DNA of 64,000 nt from Metallyticus violacea (taxonomy: Eukaryota > Arthropoda > Insecta > Mantodea > Metallyticidae), in the NCBI GenBank assembly GCA_030762175.1, contig CM060835.1, forward strand, positions 85,152,001 to 85,216,000, written 5' to 3'. Under the pieces are notes generated by a model, which ran no database searches, had not been told where the DNA came from, and saw only the letters and a list, made by a program, of their open reading frames with translations. Of this stretch, positions 21,544-32,752 are shown piece after piece (the stretch's first letter is position 1; the number at the start of each line of letters is the position of its first letter). Made by a program: the position numbers and the translations under genes.

Positions 21544-22216
21544 TACTCCAAATGATGTCGATGTCTGGACACCGGGATGTTTCTGTGGTGGCCTTTGTTC
21601 GTTGAAGTAGGAAATTGCAGAGTTCATCTATAGGAGGAAACTGGAAATTCATTAGGTTTTTTCTATTTTTTAACATAAAAATTTTTTCCCTAGTAGATAA
21701 CACAAATGGGTTGTGAAGATGTTTGAGCAATTTGATTTCCAATTTTATTTCATGGTTTTTGGTCCAAAAGTGAGCTACTACAGCTGATTTATCCACCTGC
21801 TTAAACTGAATATTCCTAAAGTGTTCTTTCCTCCAAATTTCCAAACTTCTCTTTGTTTTGCCTATGTAGCTCTGCTCACAATTATAAGCAAAACAAAGAG
21901 AAGTTTGGAAATTCAGAGGAAAGAACATTTTTGGAATATTCAGTTTAAGCAGGTGGATAAATCAGCAGTAGCAGCTCATTTTTGAACCAAAAACCATGAA
22001 ATAAACCGGAAATTAAACTGCTGAAACATCTTCACAAACCATTAAAGTTATCCACTTGGGGAAAAAATTTTATGTTAAAAAATAAAAAAAACTAATGAAT
22101 TTCAAGTTTCCTCCTATGGATGAACTCAGCAATTTCCTACTTCAACAAACAGAGGCCACCACGGAAACATCCGGGTGTCCAGCCATCATTTCGAGTAACA
22201 GCGACTTGGTGAGCAA

Positions 22217-22249
22217 CTGAAGATGGGAGCGATTCTCCCGAAATGCATC
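22217..22249 (+). ncRNA. hammerhead-like ribozyme core, intact motif
   Basis: CTGAAGA-T, perfect stem II GGGAG/CTCCC with loop CGATT, GAAAT, then GCATC with an AUC triplet. Stem I pairs GAGCAA with TTACTTT in five of six positions; stem III is the self-complementary ATGCAT. One of the best-preserved cores in the window. Confidence 0.68.
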
Positions 22250-22325
22250 TTACTTTTATGTAAGTAAATTGAGTTTAATGTAAAAAAAGAATGAATACCT
22301 AAGTTTAGGATACATTTAATTGAGT

Positions 22326-22530
22326 TTATCATTTCTTGCTGAAAGTGTTGTGGTTTCTTTAATATATTTTTGTCTCTTGAATTTCTGCACCTTTTTGTGT
22401 ACTAGTTCTTTTTTAAAAACTGTTTTCAACTTCTGTTTCTTGTATTTGTTTTATTCATTAAAATATTCTTCTTTGCTAATTTGTAGGTTAACTAGCCAGT
22501 GTGTTAAACTGTTGATAACTGCATGTTTGT
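22326..22530 (-). mobile_element. PLE, right part of the interrupted copy
   Basis: Continues the 20460-21106 element across the nested insertion: CTTGCTGAAAGTGTTGTGG and ACTAGCCAGTGTGTTAAAC match the 12.58-12.76 kb part of the sister copy. This is the RT/endonuclease junction region, frame-broken. Confidence 0.8.
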
Positions 22531-23345
22531 ACGCTGTTACATGTTCTACTCATGTAATCTATGCGAGATTACATGTATAAAACGGAGTCAGATTCTGAAA
22601 AATAAAGCCAATGCAAGTTTTTTAAGCAATAATTGTGTAATACTATGTTATGTACGTTGTAATGATAAGTTGATTTAAAAATAAATGTATTGTAATTTAT
22701 TTATATTATACTGTTCTAAAAAAATCTGCAAAATTGAACATTATGCCTCCCTTTTTGCATAATCCAAATTTTACAATCGGAGGCAGTCTCAGTCTCATTC
22801 AACTTGAATTTTCAAGATTCTGCTTTATTACTTTATTAACAGACACACACTGTTACAGAGGCAACCTATCAGAATGTAAAATAGAGAGAGGGTGGGTAAT
22901 ATCTATATTTCTGCAAGTATAGGGCAATTATTTAACAGCTAATAGCTCTCTTGGAATGCCTTTATAGCTTTGCAAAAGATAGCTAAGACCATGCAAAACT
23001 GAAATAGTGGAAACAGTTTTACAATTGCATAACACCCAGAAGCCAAACAACATTCAAGTATATACTGACTAGAAGCGTATGACTTACGGAACTCATTTGT
23101 TTGGGTGGTAAATTAGATTCTATTTAAATTTATAATGAGGACTTAAAGTTTAGAAGCATAAAAAGTATTAATTTCAATACATAGAGTAAACTACATTTTA
23201 TTTTTCATGATTGAAGAAAAAATATTTAAAGAATTAGCTTTAAAATTGAAAATTATTCATCTTCACACACTTTTGTCCATTATTTTCTAGCTTCTCTGAT
23301 TCCTGTTTTCTGATATGTCATACATTTCTTATTATAACTTTCAAG
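22531..23345 (+). other. MDN1 intron 7, right edge, unassigned
   Basis: AT-rich. A short imperfect repeat (ATGTTCTACTCATGTAATC..GAGATTACATG) lies near 22540-22575. Nothing else assigned. Confidence 0.45.
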
Positions 23346-23512
23346 GTGATGAAACCGGACCACTTAAAAAGAAGCTAAGAATGTTGAATGTGGCAGCAGA
23401 GGAGGAAGAAGAAGAAGAAGAGGAGGAACAGCCAAAGGAATCAGACTGGTACCAACATATCAAGGATGCCAAAGATAAACCTCACACACAAACAATGGAT
23501 GCAGCTACCAAA
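23346..23512 (+). CDS. MDN1: MDN1 exon 8
   Basis: Two bases complete Gly, then 55 codons, ending in phase 0. DETGPLKKKLRMLNVAAEEE continues into an 11-residue Glu run (GAA/GAG repeats), then SDWYQHIKDAKDKPHTQTMDAATK. The KKLR.LN and F/YxHIKD..xxxTQTxDxAtK blocks match midasin just after the acidic linker. Donor AAA|gtaggt. Confidence 0.94.
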
Positions 23513-23933
23513 GTAGGTATTCTATGCTATTCGAGTTTATTAAAAAATGTTGCATTTAACTCCACTTAAATAAGTGTTAAAGTGTTTTAATAAATTATAA
23601 TAGAAAATCACTCCATTGTCTATAGCTTTCAGGTGCAATTTGAATAGGTATTCTTAGCTTATGGACAATTTAACTGCTATAATTTAAATCTCAAGTAATG
23701 AGATACTTAAGAAGTTCTATAATACCAGAATAACTACAGCATTTTAATATTCTTTGAAAATGATTATATATTTGTGTATTATTGAATGTCATTTTCTTAA
23801 AAGTAGAATATAAATGATAATTATAATTTTAAACATTTTCATCTTTTAAAAGTCATGGGAATAAATTTTGCAAAAAAAACAACTGACAAATTTTAAATAT
23901 TGTGTTGTTCAACATTAAACATTATTACTTCAG
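23513..23933 (+). other. MDN1 intron 8
   Basis: 421 bp, AT-rich, no element recognised. Confidence 0.7.
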
Positions 23934-24269
23934 GAGCAAGCAGAGAAACAATTGGGACAGTGGTCAAAAGAAGAAAAAGACTTAAAAGAGGAGGAAGAGG
24001 ATATAGAAATGGAAAATGAGGAGGTGGAGCAAGTATCTGCTCAAACTCGAGTTGCAAGGAACAAAAAAGAAATAGATGTATTACAAGTTTCTAAAGAAAA
24101 GGATATGAATGAAGAGCAGACTGGAGAAATGGTGGAGACCCTTGGAGCAGTTAGAGGTGGTGAGGGTTCTACATTCTACACCTCACATGAACAGGATATT
24201 TTAATAACAGCACCTGATTTACAAGCTCTTAGGAGTCAGCTTGAACAACAATTGGCAACTTGGAATCAG
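23934..24269 (+). CDS. MDN1: MDN1 exon 9
   Basis: 112 codons, phase 0/0. EQAEKQLGQWSKEEKDLKEE starts the exon, then a Glu-rich section with AQTRVARNKKEIDVL, then STFYTSHEQDILITAPDLQA and LRSQLEQQLATWNQ. The last block matches midasin LRQELERQLEMWQ. Donor CAG|gtacac. Confidence 0.95.
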
Positions 24270-24386
24270 GTACACCTTTCTGCTTATTTATAAAATTTTG
24301 TTTGCAAGATTTCTTTGAAAATATTTTATTAAAGTTGTTATATAAAAATTTAACATTTGCTTTTATAATTTTAAGTATTTAAATGG

Positions 24387-24388
<2 letters not shown>

Positions 24389-24461
<73 letters not shown>
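24389..24461. repeat. (TTA)n microsatellite
   Basis: About 24 TTA units. Confidence 0.95.
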
Positions 24462-24462
<1 letters not shown>

Positions 24463-24641
24463 TTACTTTAGCTTTAAGTTGTGTTATAAACATCATATTA
24501 TGTCATTTAAGAACTTTTGAAAAGTAAAACATTTTTAAAAAATTTCTGTTGCAACTGACACAGTGAAGCTTGTTAAATTTAAATTATAATAATCTGTTGT
24601 CTAACACACTCTTATGCTTCACTTACTTTTAAATTCAGTGG

Positions 24642-24676
24642 GACCGGTTTTGAAGAGACATCCTCTCCATCTTGAA
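24642..24676 (-). ncRNA. hammerhead-like core (degenerate)
   Basis: Minus strand: TTCAAGA-T, stem II GGAGAG/CTCTTC, AAAAC, CGGTC. Both core boxes are altered. Confidence 0.45.
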
Positions 24677-25432
24677 CCAACTTGATGACTGGTATGAGAA
24701 ACTAACATCTATGAGGACCTGTGATTCCGTCCTGGTGGTGCTTTTTCCTTATAAACTAGAAATTGGTATTACATTCTTCTATAATGTCGAAATTCATAAA
24801 ATGATCCCTATATTTATGAATGTAAATCTTCTCCCATGTGTCCAATTCTGTACATTCGTGTGCTTCTTTTAGTAACTTTATTTCTTTTTATGTCATGATT
24901 ATCTTTCCAAAAATGGTGTGCCACTGCTGACCTATCAATCTGTTTGTACTTAATGTTCCTGAGATTTTTCTATAACCATGTTCCTATGTTCCTTTCAGTT
25001 TTTCCAATGTATATCCTATCACATTCTTTACATGTTATTTTGTAGACAGGATAAATAGTCAGGCATCTACAAAATAACAAACAAAGAATGTGATAGGATA
25101 TATGTTGGAAAAACTGAAAGGAACATAGGAACCGGTTAAAGGAACATAGGAATGTTAAGTACAAACAGATTGATAAGTCAGCAGTGGCACCCATTTTTGG
25201 AAAGATAATCACGACATAAAAAGAGAAATAAAGTTACTAAAAGAAGCACATGGACGTACAGAACGGGACACATGGGAGAAGTTTTAAATTCATAAACATA
25301 GGGATCATCTTATGAATTTCTACATTATAGGAGAATGTAATACTAATTTCCAGTTTATAAAGAAAAAGCATAACCAGGACGGAGCCACAGGTCCTCATAG
25401 ATGTTAGTTTCTCATGTCAGTCATCAAGTTGG

Positions 25433-25467
25433 TTAAAGATGGAGAGGATGTCTCTTCGAAACCGGTC
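25433..25467 (+). ncRNA. hammerhead-like core (degenerate CUGANGA)
   Basis: TTAAAGA-T, stem II GGAGAG/CTCTTC, GAAAC, CGGTC. Stem I AAGTTGG pairs CCACCTT in six of seven positions. C3 and G5 are altered. Confidence 0.5.
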
Positions 25468-25815
25468 CCACCTTATTTAAAAGTAAGTGAAGCATTAGAG
25501 TGTGTTAGACAACAGATTAACTATAATATACATCATATTATGTAGTTAAAAAATGGCAGCATCTTTGAGCCCTGCCTATACCGAATACAAAATGAGTTTC
25601 CAAAACATGCTGCATCAACTGCTAAGGCAATAACAAGTTTTTGAAAACATTATAAACTAAATAAGTACAACTGGCTTTGAATGACAAAATAAATTGTTTA
25701 TTATCATTTAATAAACATAAAGTTTCATTGTCTTTGTACAAGTTATAAATATATATATAATATAATATAATATAAATGAAAAATAAAAATAAAGTAACAC
25801 TATTAACAATGTAAC

Positions 25816-25912
25816 AAATTAACAATAATAATAAAAGTAGATAACGATAAAACACTTGTATGACTTTATCTAAGTGTTTTATCCTTATCTACCTTTACTG
25901 TTATTGTTAATT
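25816..25912. repeat. small foldback without PLE motifs
   Basis: Arms of about 41 bp (25817-25857 and 25872-25912), for example AAGTAGATAACGATAAAACA against TGTTTTATCCTTATCTACCT, with a 14-bp loop. No head, ribozyme core or ORF seen; MITE-like. Confidence 0.7.
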
Positions 25913-26196
25913 TATATATATTTCTCCCCCTCCCTTTCATTAGCTAGAGTACTTATTTTTCAACCATTAGGCACATAATTTTAATGCAGTATCTCTGTAG
26001 AAAATCATGATGAATGTGTAATATAGATATAATAATAAACTATTTTATTTTTCTTATTTGTAGAATCAGTGGCAGCTTTTTTACTTTATTATACAATTAG
26101 CTAAAGTCATGTTTTTGTAAAATGCTCTTGTTCCAAATGATATCACAAAAGTACTCAGAATTCCTTAACCAATACTGTTTGTCATATCTATTGTAG
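25913..26196 (+). other. MDN1 intron 9, right edge, unassigned
   Basis: AT-rich up to the exon 10 acceptor. Confidence 0.5.
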
Positions 26197-26361
26197 CCAC
26201 CTGCTGATACAGATGCAGAAAAGGCTTGGGAGGATTTCTCAGCTTTGACATTACCACTAGCACGGGATCTCAGTGAGCAGCTGAGGTTAGTATTGGAACC
26301 TACAAGAGCTTCTCGCCTTAAGGGAGATTATCGAACTGGAAAGAGAATAAACATGAGAAAG
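26197..26361 (+). CDS. MDN1: MDN1 exon 10
   Basis: 55 codons, phase 0/0. EKAWEDFSALTLPLARDLSE, QLRLVLEPTRASRLKGDYRT, GKRINMRK. This stretch leads into the VWA/MIDAS domain and is among the best conserved of the midasin C-terminus. Donor AAG|gtatgt. Confidence 0.97.
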
Positions 26362-26727
26362 GTATGTTTATTTTGTAATGAAATTATCTTATTTTTCTTC
26401 TGTTTCAGATAAAAGTTCATATTGAATTAATTATTTCACTATTATTCATATACCATACAATCTCCCACTCAAGAAGAACAGAGATAAATGCATTTTAAAT
26501 CTAAAGTTCTTTCCTTTAGATAAATTTAGTGATATGTATCTTAAATTATAAGAGAAAACTGCATTATAATCAGCTTTTTTGCAGGCTTCTTGCTTGACAG
26601 CCTCTAGAAAACATTGGGCTCTTTTGAAAACTACATGCAGTAATTCATTACAGCAAAACTTGTGTAATAACTAAAAAGAACAGTATTTAGCTGAAAAATT
26701 AATATTTTTATTTATATTTTATCAAAG
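26362..26727 (+). other. MDN1 intron 10
   Basis: 366 bp, AT-rich, nothing recognised. Confidence 0.7.
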
Positions 26728-26862
26728 GTAATCCCATATATTGCAAGTGAATTTCGAAAAGACAAAATCTGGCTTCGAAGAACTAAGCCTTCCAAACGTG
26801 AATACCAAATAGTCCTGGCCATTGATGATTCTTCTAGTATGGCTGATAGTCATTCTAAAGAG
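26728..26862 (+). CDS. MDN1: MDN1 exon 11 (MIDAS DxSxS motif)
   Basis: 45 codons, phase 0/0. VIPYIASEFRKDKIWLRRTK, PSKREYQIVLAIDDSSSMAD, SHSKE. DDSSSM is the metal-ion-dependent adhesion site (DxSxS) of the VWA fold, which binds Mg through the Asp and the two Ser and docks the UBL domains of NLE1 and WDR12. Donor GAG|gtgagt. Confidence 0.98.
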
Positions 26863-27044
26863 GTGAGTATAGTTCATTTTGCAAAATATTTTTAATTATG
26901 TTAAACATTGAAAAAGTGATCAGAAACTTTTTGCACATGTTAATAAAATCAGTTCACCAAAGGTATAATAGTATTTTAAGAAACATAGAGTTTTACTTAA
27001 TGATCCATAAAAATAATAGCACATATTCAAAAAAAAAATAACAT

Positions 27045-28135
27045 TAGGAACACATTCCTGAAGAATGGAATACCTATTCACAATGAGATACCACAAGAAT
27101 CAATTCTCAGGCTGCTCCTTGTTTTTTGTTATATGTAAATGATCTGGCCTCTAGTATTAATGGAGAATATATCACATTATATGGTGATGACACAAGTTTA
27201 ATAATAAATGGAAAAGATATACAAGAATTAAACACTAACATTGAAAACATCAGAATTCAAATCAATAACCTGTTAAAAAAACTATAATCTATTAATATAC
27301 AAAGATAATTTTATTTTTATTTTGTCACTGTCAAAACAAAAATGATTACATTTAAAAAATCAAACTTAATGAAAGGAGTATTCCTTTAGTATCAGAGGCA
27401 AAATTCTTAGGCATAACAGTAGATAGAAACTTAAAATGAATTTCTCAGATCGAGGTTCTAGCGAAAAAACTTAGTAAAGTAAATGAACTTGTACTCTTGA
27501 AGCTGTAGTGAGGTGGTAAAATAATATTGATATAGCGTTAGTTTAGTAGCACTTATACAAATAAATAACAAAATAAGTGGAGTATAAATATCACCAAACC
27601 AACTCTTTATCAATATTAATAAAACAAGTTTCATCTTAAGACGTATCTGAAAGACAGACAATATGCAAATATTTACATACTTTTTATTATGTACATTTTC
27701 ACTCACTTTTATGGTATATATTATTTTGCAGCAACTCAGTCACAGCAAAAGCAATATATACAATTCAAAAAAGAGCCATTTGTTTAATTGTAAATATAAA
27801 TTGCAGAACAAGCTGCAGGGAATATTTCAAGCAACAGGAATTCACCATTATCACGCTATTATTATGTGTTTGAACTACTAAAATATGTCAAATCCAATAT
27901 ATACCAGTTTTACACAGTATCCCAGGATGCACATAGTACATGCAATAAAAATAATCTACATAGACACACACAGCTTTCAAAGACAGCTTGGTACATAAAG
28001 GATTCATTATTTACAATAAATTACCCCTAGTTTTGAGAAATAATGAGACAAATTTTAAAACTGAACTTTAAAGATTCCTACTACAGCATTATTTTTACCA
28101 ACTAGATGAATTTATAGAAAATTGTAATATGCTGT
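27045..28135 (+). mobile_element. LINE reverse transcriptase remnant
   Basis: Frame-broken non-LTR RT: near 27085-27290 GVPQESILRLLL.. (GxPQGSxLGPLL block), then YVNDLASS and ITLYGDDTSLII, the catalytic Y(A)DD box changed to YGDD (27180-27191). Near 27395 follows FLGITVDRNLK, the thumb block also seen at 16330, then C-terminal debris. CR1/jockey-like. Inserted sense-wise into MDN1 intron 11. Confidence 0.8.
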
Positions 28136-28253
28136 GAACATTAATTGTACATATGTATAAATAAATATGGAGCAAATGTGTGTATATACGTTTTTCAAAT
28201 GTGTTTTTATAATTGCAATTAAACTCATGTTCTTCCATAAATTTGAATAGTTT

Positions 28254-28369
28254 GGGATTTTCACAGTGAAATATAGTATCATATAACAAATTATTTTATT
28301 CAAGTAAGTGGAATAAAACTAGTGAAATTTGAGTGACTTCTTCAAAAATAATTTGTTATATCATGTTCT
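28254..28369. mobile_element. short PLE derivative, family of the 9.5-kb foldback, core deleted
   Basis: Head GGGATTTTCACAGTGAAATA, then AACAAATTATTTTATTCAAGTAAGTGGAA and an outer block ACTAGTGAAATTTGAGTGAC that matches the 9.84-kb arm. The hammerhead region between the arms is gone, leaving a 116-bp remnant with inverted AAATTATTTT ends. Confidence 0.72.
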
Positions 28370-28582
28370 TCCTTTTTTGATTATTAACATTCCTTTTCAA
28401 TTTTGAGTTTATAAGTGCAATTCTGTGTTTTAAATGTGTAATTATAACAGACTTAGTGTTGTAATTATGTAGCTAATAATTTTGCATGTTCACTTGTCCA
28501 ATAGCAATGTGTATTGTTTTTAAAGGATGAAAATAAATTATTAATATTAATAGTATTTGTGTATTTACATTTTTGTTTTCAG

Positions 28583-28722
28583 TTGGCATTTGAGTCTCTA
28601 GCACTTATAACAAAAGCTTTGACATTGGTTGAAGCTGGTGAACTGGCAGTAGTAAGCTTTGGTGAGACAGCACAGGTATTGCATCCATTGGGAGAGACTT
28701 TTACCGAGTTAAATGGAGCAAA
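28583..28722 (+). CDS. MDN1: MDN1 exon 12 (VWA domain)
   Basis: 46 codons plus two bases, phase 0 in, phase 2 out. LAFESLALITKALTLVEAGE, LAVVSFGETAQVLHPLGETF, TELNGAK. LAFESLA and VxSFGE are standard in the midasin VWA fold. Donor AA|gtgagt. Confidence 0.97.
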
Positions 28723-30521
28723 GTGAGTTAATAAAATAGATCTAATATAATTTTTAAATTTTAGTTATGATTACACCTGGAAGAAATGCTTCCAGTTTAT
28801 TATTTTTCTGTGAGTACTTTAAGCCAGATTGAGAGATATAGCCTCATAAGAAGAATTTTTCCTTAATTGTTTGCAGCTACGTATACATATCATTATGAAA
28901 GTTCTGGGACAAAAAAGTAAAGGCAACCAAGTGAAAATAATGCACCTAAGCTTCATGCTTTGCATGAAGAATATAGACTACTTACTCACCCCTCCCCTTT
29001 TTTCTAGAAGAATGTAAATATTCCTTGTAAATGAATTTAAGTTCCTATAATGGAATTGGGGAGATGGAGTTTTTGCACTAATTTATTGAGATTTCAAATT
29101 AATGAGAAACATGGCTTTTGCATTATCCTTAGTCTTTTGGAGAAATGTTTTCATTGTGTACAACAGTTTTTCAGTCATTTGGTAAATCTAATAGGGGCTG
29201 TTATGTTAATGTCACAAAGGCTTCAAGATGGTTCACTGCCTAACAGAGAAGTATAAATGCATCTTGGTCAAATAATGTCAGGAAATGTTAGCATACTCAG
29301 TGGATTTTTATATATCATTGTGAACAACCAAAGTCTATCAGTTAAACTCGGAAGCAAAGAGGCATTTTGGATCTTCCAGATATCAAGGTTCACTGAATGT
29401 GAAAATTATTTACAGGATTATTTATGCAACTGAAAAAGAGATTTTTTGCAGAAGGAACTGAATTTCAAAAATTTTATTTAGATTTTATATATTAAGGAAA
29501 TAGAGAAAGAGATGAGTGAATAAGAACAAGGATAACATAGCAGAAAGACAGTCAACTTATAAGTCACCATACTTAACATTGAAGTATATTTCAAGATGCA
29601 GAGAGAGTTTGAATAGATGCAAAGAAAAGCCATTAGACAATAACTAGCCAATGAGAGATCCTTTAAGAATGAAAACCATTTCAGTAAGGCAGTTGAGTTC
29701 TGCTTATTGTGAGTGATATTATAGCAGGTTTTTTAAATATAAATTCCAATTATTAATTATACTGACTATCCTGTCTCCACTAATGATCATCAGTGGATCA
29801 TCACCCTTACCTCTGTCTCTGGTCTCTGGTAAAATAGGAGCACTTGATGATTTACTCTTGAAAATTATTATACCACCAAAATTTTCTTTGAAAAGGAAAA
29901 GTATAATATTTTAAATCTGGGTTGAAGTTAGTAAACATATATGTTCAGTAGACAGCTAATTTACTGTATAGAAGAATAGCATGAGCTGTGATCAACTGAA
30001 ACATTTTAGCCTTATTTATGAATATAAACCAAAACAATCAATTATAAACTTAAATCATAGAGAAGCAGCAATGTTTAACAAATAAAAATGAGATACTATC
30101 CTGGAAGAAGTCACCCTATTCATTCCACTGCTTCCCAAATATCAGAGACATTCCAAAAAGAAGAATCATGGTTGCTGTGTGAACAGTTCCAGCCTTGATT
30201 TCATCATCATTATGAAATTATTTGCCCTTCAGAAATTTCTTGAGAGGTTCAAACAAATTAAATTTTAAGGTAATCCTCATATTCAGCATTGTCTATCATG
30301 GTAATTACTTCACCAATTGCAAACTATGCATGCCCAATTCTTCACTATTGTCTTTGATACCATTTCTCATTCTATACAACATTTACACAATGAAATTCAC
30401 TTAGCTGACAGAACTCTGCTGTCAAAAATTTAATTACAGTACTTTAATCCACTTTTAATGGGTTCAGAATCACTGCCATATTTGCTCAGCACTTACACAG
30501 CCAAATAATGCAAGCCAATAG

Positions 30522-30563
<42 letters not shown>

Positions 30564-30644
30564 GTTTTCCTACTTGATATTCATGTTTTTAGTTAAATCA
30601 GCTGGATAATATACCCTGCACTTTTTATTTCTCATTTCTTTCAG
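28723..30644 (+). other. MDN1 intron 12
   Basis: 1.9 kb, phase 2. Contains a (CAT)n microsatellite (30522-30560). The rest is AT-rich and unassigned. Confidence 0.6.
30522..30560. repeat. (CAT)n microsatellite
   Basis: About 13 CAT units, 85 bp before the exon 13 acceptor. Confidence 0.95.
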
Positions 30645-30891
30645 ATTGTTACAGCAGTTGTCATTTGGACAAAAAGGAACACATTTAGGTCAATTAGTGA
30701 AATTTGCTACAGCATTGTTGACCAGTAAAGGAAGCCGAGGAGGTGATAAGACAGCACAATTACTCATTATTGTATCTGATGGACGAGGTGTTAGAAGTGA
30801 AGGTCCTGATGTTGTACAACAAGCTGTTAGATATGCCAAACATGTTGGTTTGCTTATGGTATTTGTAATTATTGATAGCCCAGAAAGCAAG
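30645..30891 (+). CDS. MDN1: MDN1 exon 13 (VWA domain)
   Basis: One base completes Lys, then 82 codons, phase 0 out. LLQQLSFGQKGTHLGQLVKF, TAQLLIIVSDGRGVRSEG, VGLLMVFVIIDSPESK. VSDGRG is the conserved second metal-site loop of the VWA fold and IIDSP the last core strand. Donor AAG|gtaatt. Confidence 0.97.
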
Positions 30892-31169
30892 GTAATTATC
30901 AATAATGTTCTTTAATTTACCTATTTCAATGTGAAATATCTATAATGATTTTTGTGTTTGTATGCACGTGTGAGTGCATGCATGTCCATGTATCATAAAA
31001 TAGTTAATGAGATTAGTTTTAAGTAGAGCTGATGAGACAACAGTAGAAATTTGAAGGTAAAATTATATAAACTAGCAAATCAATCATATAGAAAATATGT
31101 ATATTGTTATTTGTAATCTAATTGCCTTATGAAGCTTTTTATTGCATGAAATAAAGCAAGTATGTTGTA

Positions 31170-31330
31170 AACTTAGGTATTCATTTTTTTATACTAAACT
31201 CCACTTACTTTTATGTTTAGTTTAAAAAAATGTTTTTTAGTTTAAAAAAATGAATACCTAAATGAATACCTATGTTTAGGATATATTACCACTCCATTGT
31301 CAACAGCTTCGTAAGTACAATATTTAAGTA
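31170..31330. mobile_element. small PLE foldback remnant, family of 21107-22325
   Basis: AGGTATTCATTTTTT and CTCCACTTACTTTTATGTTTAG mirrored by AAAAATGAATACCTA around about 31230, then ACTCCATTGTCAACAGCTTC, a block also present at 21.2-21.4 kb. The ribozyme core and ORF are deleted. Confidence 0.7.
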
Positions 31331-32419
31331 TATGTTCTTTTATGTTTTTCAGCAATACTGACTTTACTTCCTCACATTGTCATAATGTAAATAATATATC
31401 CTTATTTGAGCATTCATTAACTAATATAGTAATAAAATTGCTACTGGAAACTGCAATATATTTTGTAATTCACTGAAATTATAAGTTTGTGCACCACCTC
31501 TGTACTAGCAATAAACGGGTGCCAAATTTATATTCTCTAAATTTTACTCATCTCTTGAGGTTAATATTGCACTCTAAATGGAATTAATTGGAAATCTGCA
31601 TTATCTATGCTAAGCTAAATGGCATCAACATTAAGCTGCAAAATCCCTTTGTACATAACTATTAAATCTACACCTACCACTGATAATACAGGCATTTACT
31701 TCACAGGTATTTCCATTGCAGAAAATACAGATTGTTTCACTCCCACCCTGTGAACACAATCCAATCAAAGCTGTAGGCCATAGTTAACCAGTATCATGCA
31801 ATTATGAATACTTGTTTGGGTAATGCTGGTTTTTTGCTTCTTGACTGACTGCAGTATATTTATTGTTTTTTCTTCCATTTTTTTTTTAAATATAGTGCTA
31901 CATTCTAAGCTGCTTTTAGTTTATTACATACTATAATCAGGGATCCTAATACCTCTGGGAAATAAGCTATAATTTATTTATTAGGACAAAAAAGTTTAAA
32001 ATGGGAACTTAAAAACAAATAAATAAAATAAAATAACAAATATTTCCAGAATGTCTTCTAATTATTGTGATTAATTTATAACTATAATGCACAAATATCC
32101 AAGAGAAAAGGACTATTTTTGTAGCTTTGAAATTTATAGTTTATTTATTTATAGATTTATTTGAAAAAAATAAAATAATTATTTTTAATTAATTCAGTAT
32201 GGAACCTAAAGAAAATAGGAATTTGACTGTAGTATGCAAATGTTTTCACAGGCCTATTTATCTCTAAAGATAACCTATAAAATCATGAAGTGAATTTGCT
32301 CAAACCATGTAGCAGAAAAGTAGGGGTATAACAAAGAAGCAATGCATGCAAAGAAAGTAGTTCCATGTGATAATCTAAATTTAAGGGTGACTTTCTTAAA
32401 TAAAAAAAACTTCTACTTC
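31331..32419 (+). other. MDN1 intron 13, unassigned
   Basis: AT-rich, nothing recognised. Confidence 0.5.
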
Positions 32420-32752
32420 TTCTTCTTGGCCCTCTATACAGTCCGGAGTGGACCTTGGCCTGCTGCAGTGATCTCTGCTTCCTCTACCTCGTTTTCACAG
32501 CTTCATTGATAGAGGGCAGTATTGCAAGGGGAGGCATGTTAGCACCCCATAGGTCTCCTATTATGTGGCACTGTAGATCAAAGAATGCCACCTTTCCATC
32601 AGGCAGCTTCCAAATTGTCCTCACAAGACTGGGTGAACCCAGTTCCAGACCTCCCTAACTCAGAAATATTCCTAAGTAGGTACTGGGAATCAAACCTAGC
32701 CCTTCTGGCCAGCAATCAGTAATACTAAACTATAAACCAGTGAGGTGGCCTT
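32420..32752 (-). mobile_element. probable tRNA-derived SINE
   Basis: GC-richer block. On the minus strand it starts GGCCACCTCACTGGTTTATA and has a box-B-like GGTTTGATTCCC about 60 bp in. It ends in a CCAAGAAGAAGAAG-like tail next to A-rich sequence. The layout fits a SINE with a tRNA-like head and an unrelated body. Only one copy is in the window, so this is inferred from promoter boxes. Confidence 0.55.

Larger units (their letters stand above)
21107..22325. mobile_element. PLE foldback nested inside another PLE, with 12-bp target duplication
   Basis: The host PLE is split at TTATCTTTTCTT (21095-21106) and TTATCATTTCTT (22326-22337), a 12-bp target duplication with one mismatch. The insert has a left repeat block (21107-21440: a small foldback around GTTCACACTAACTCC and two CCATTGTCAACAKCTT copies) and a palindrome of about 850 bp (about 21455-22310) centred near 21886. 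The left arm is an antisense endonuclease ORF (21476-21928) with AYNCEQSYIGKTKRSLEIW (GIY-YIG N-terminus), AVVAHFWTKNHEIKL and TREKIFMLKNRKNLMNFQ. The right arm is its decayed sense mirror. Outer ends are AGGTATTCATTTTTT and its complement. Confidence 0.88.
24551..25533. mobile_element. about 1-kb palindromic PLE, GGTCCCACC family
   Basis: Head GCAACTGACACAGTGAAGC on the left, then arms of about 470 bp mirrored around 25055. Outer blocks CACTCTTATGCTTCACTTAC and GTGGGACCGGTTT.. occur at both ends. Each arm carries a decayed endonuclease segment; the left, antisense, has VYKITCKECDRIYIGKTERN (GIY-YIG N-terminus) near 25000-25080, and the right repeats the same text as sense DNA. This is the coding version of the foldbacks at 14290-14556 and 19818-20065, which appear to be deletion derivatives. 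Confidence 0.88.
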
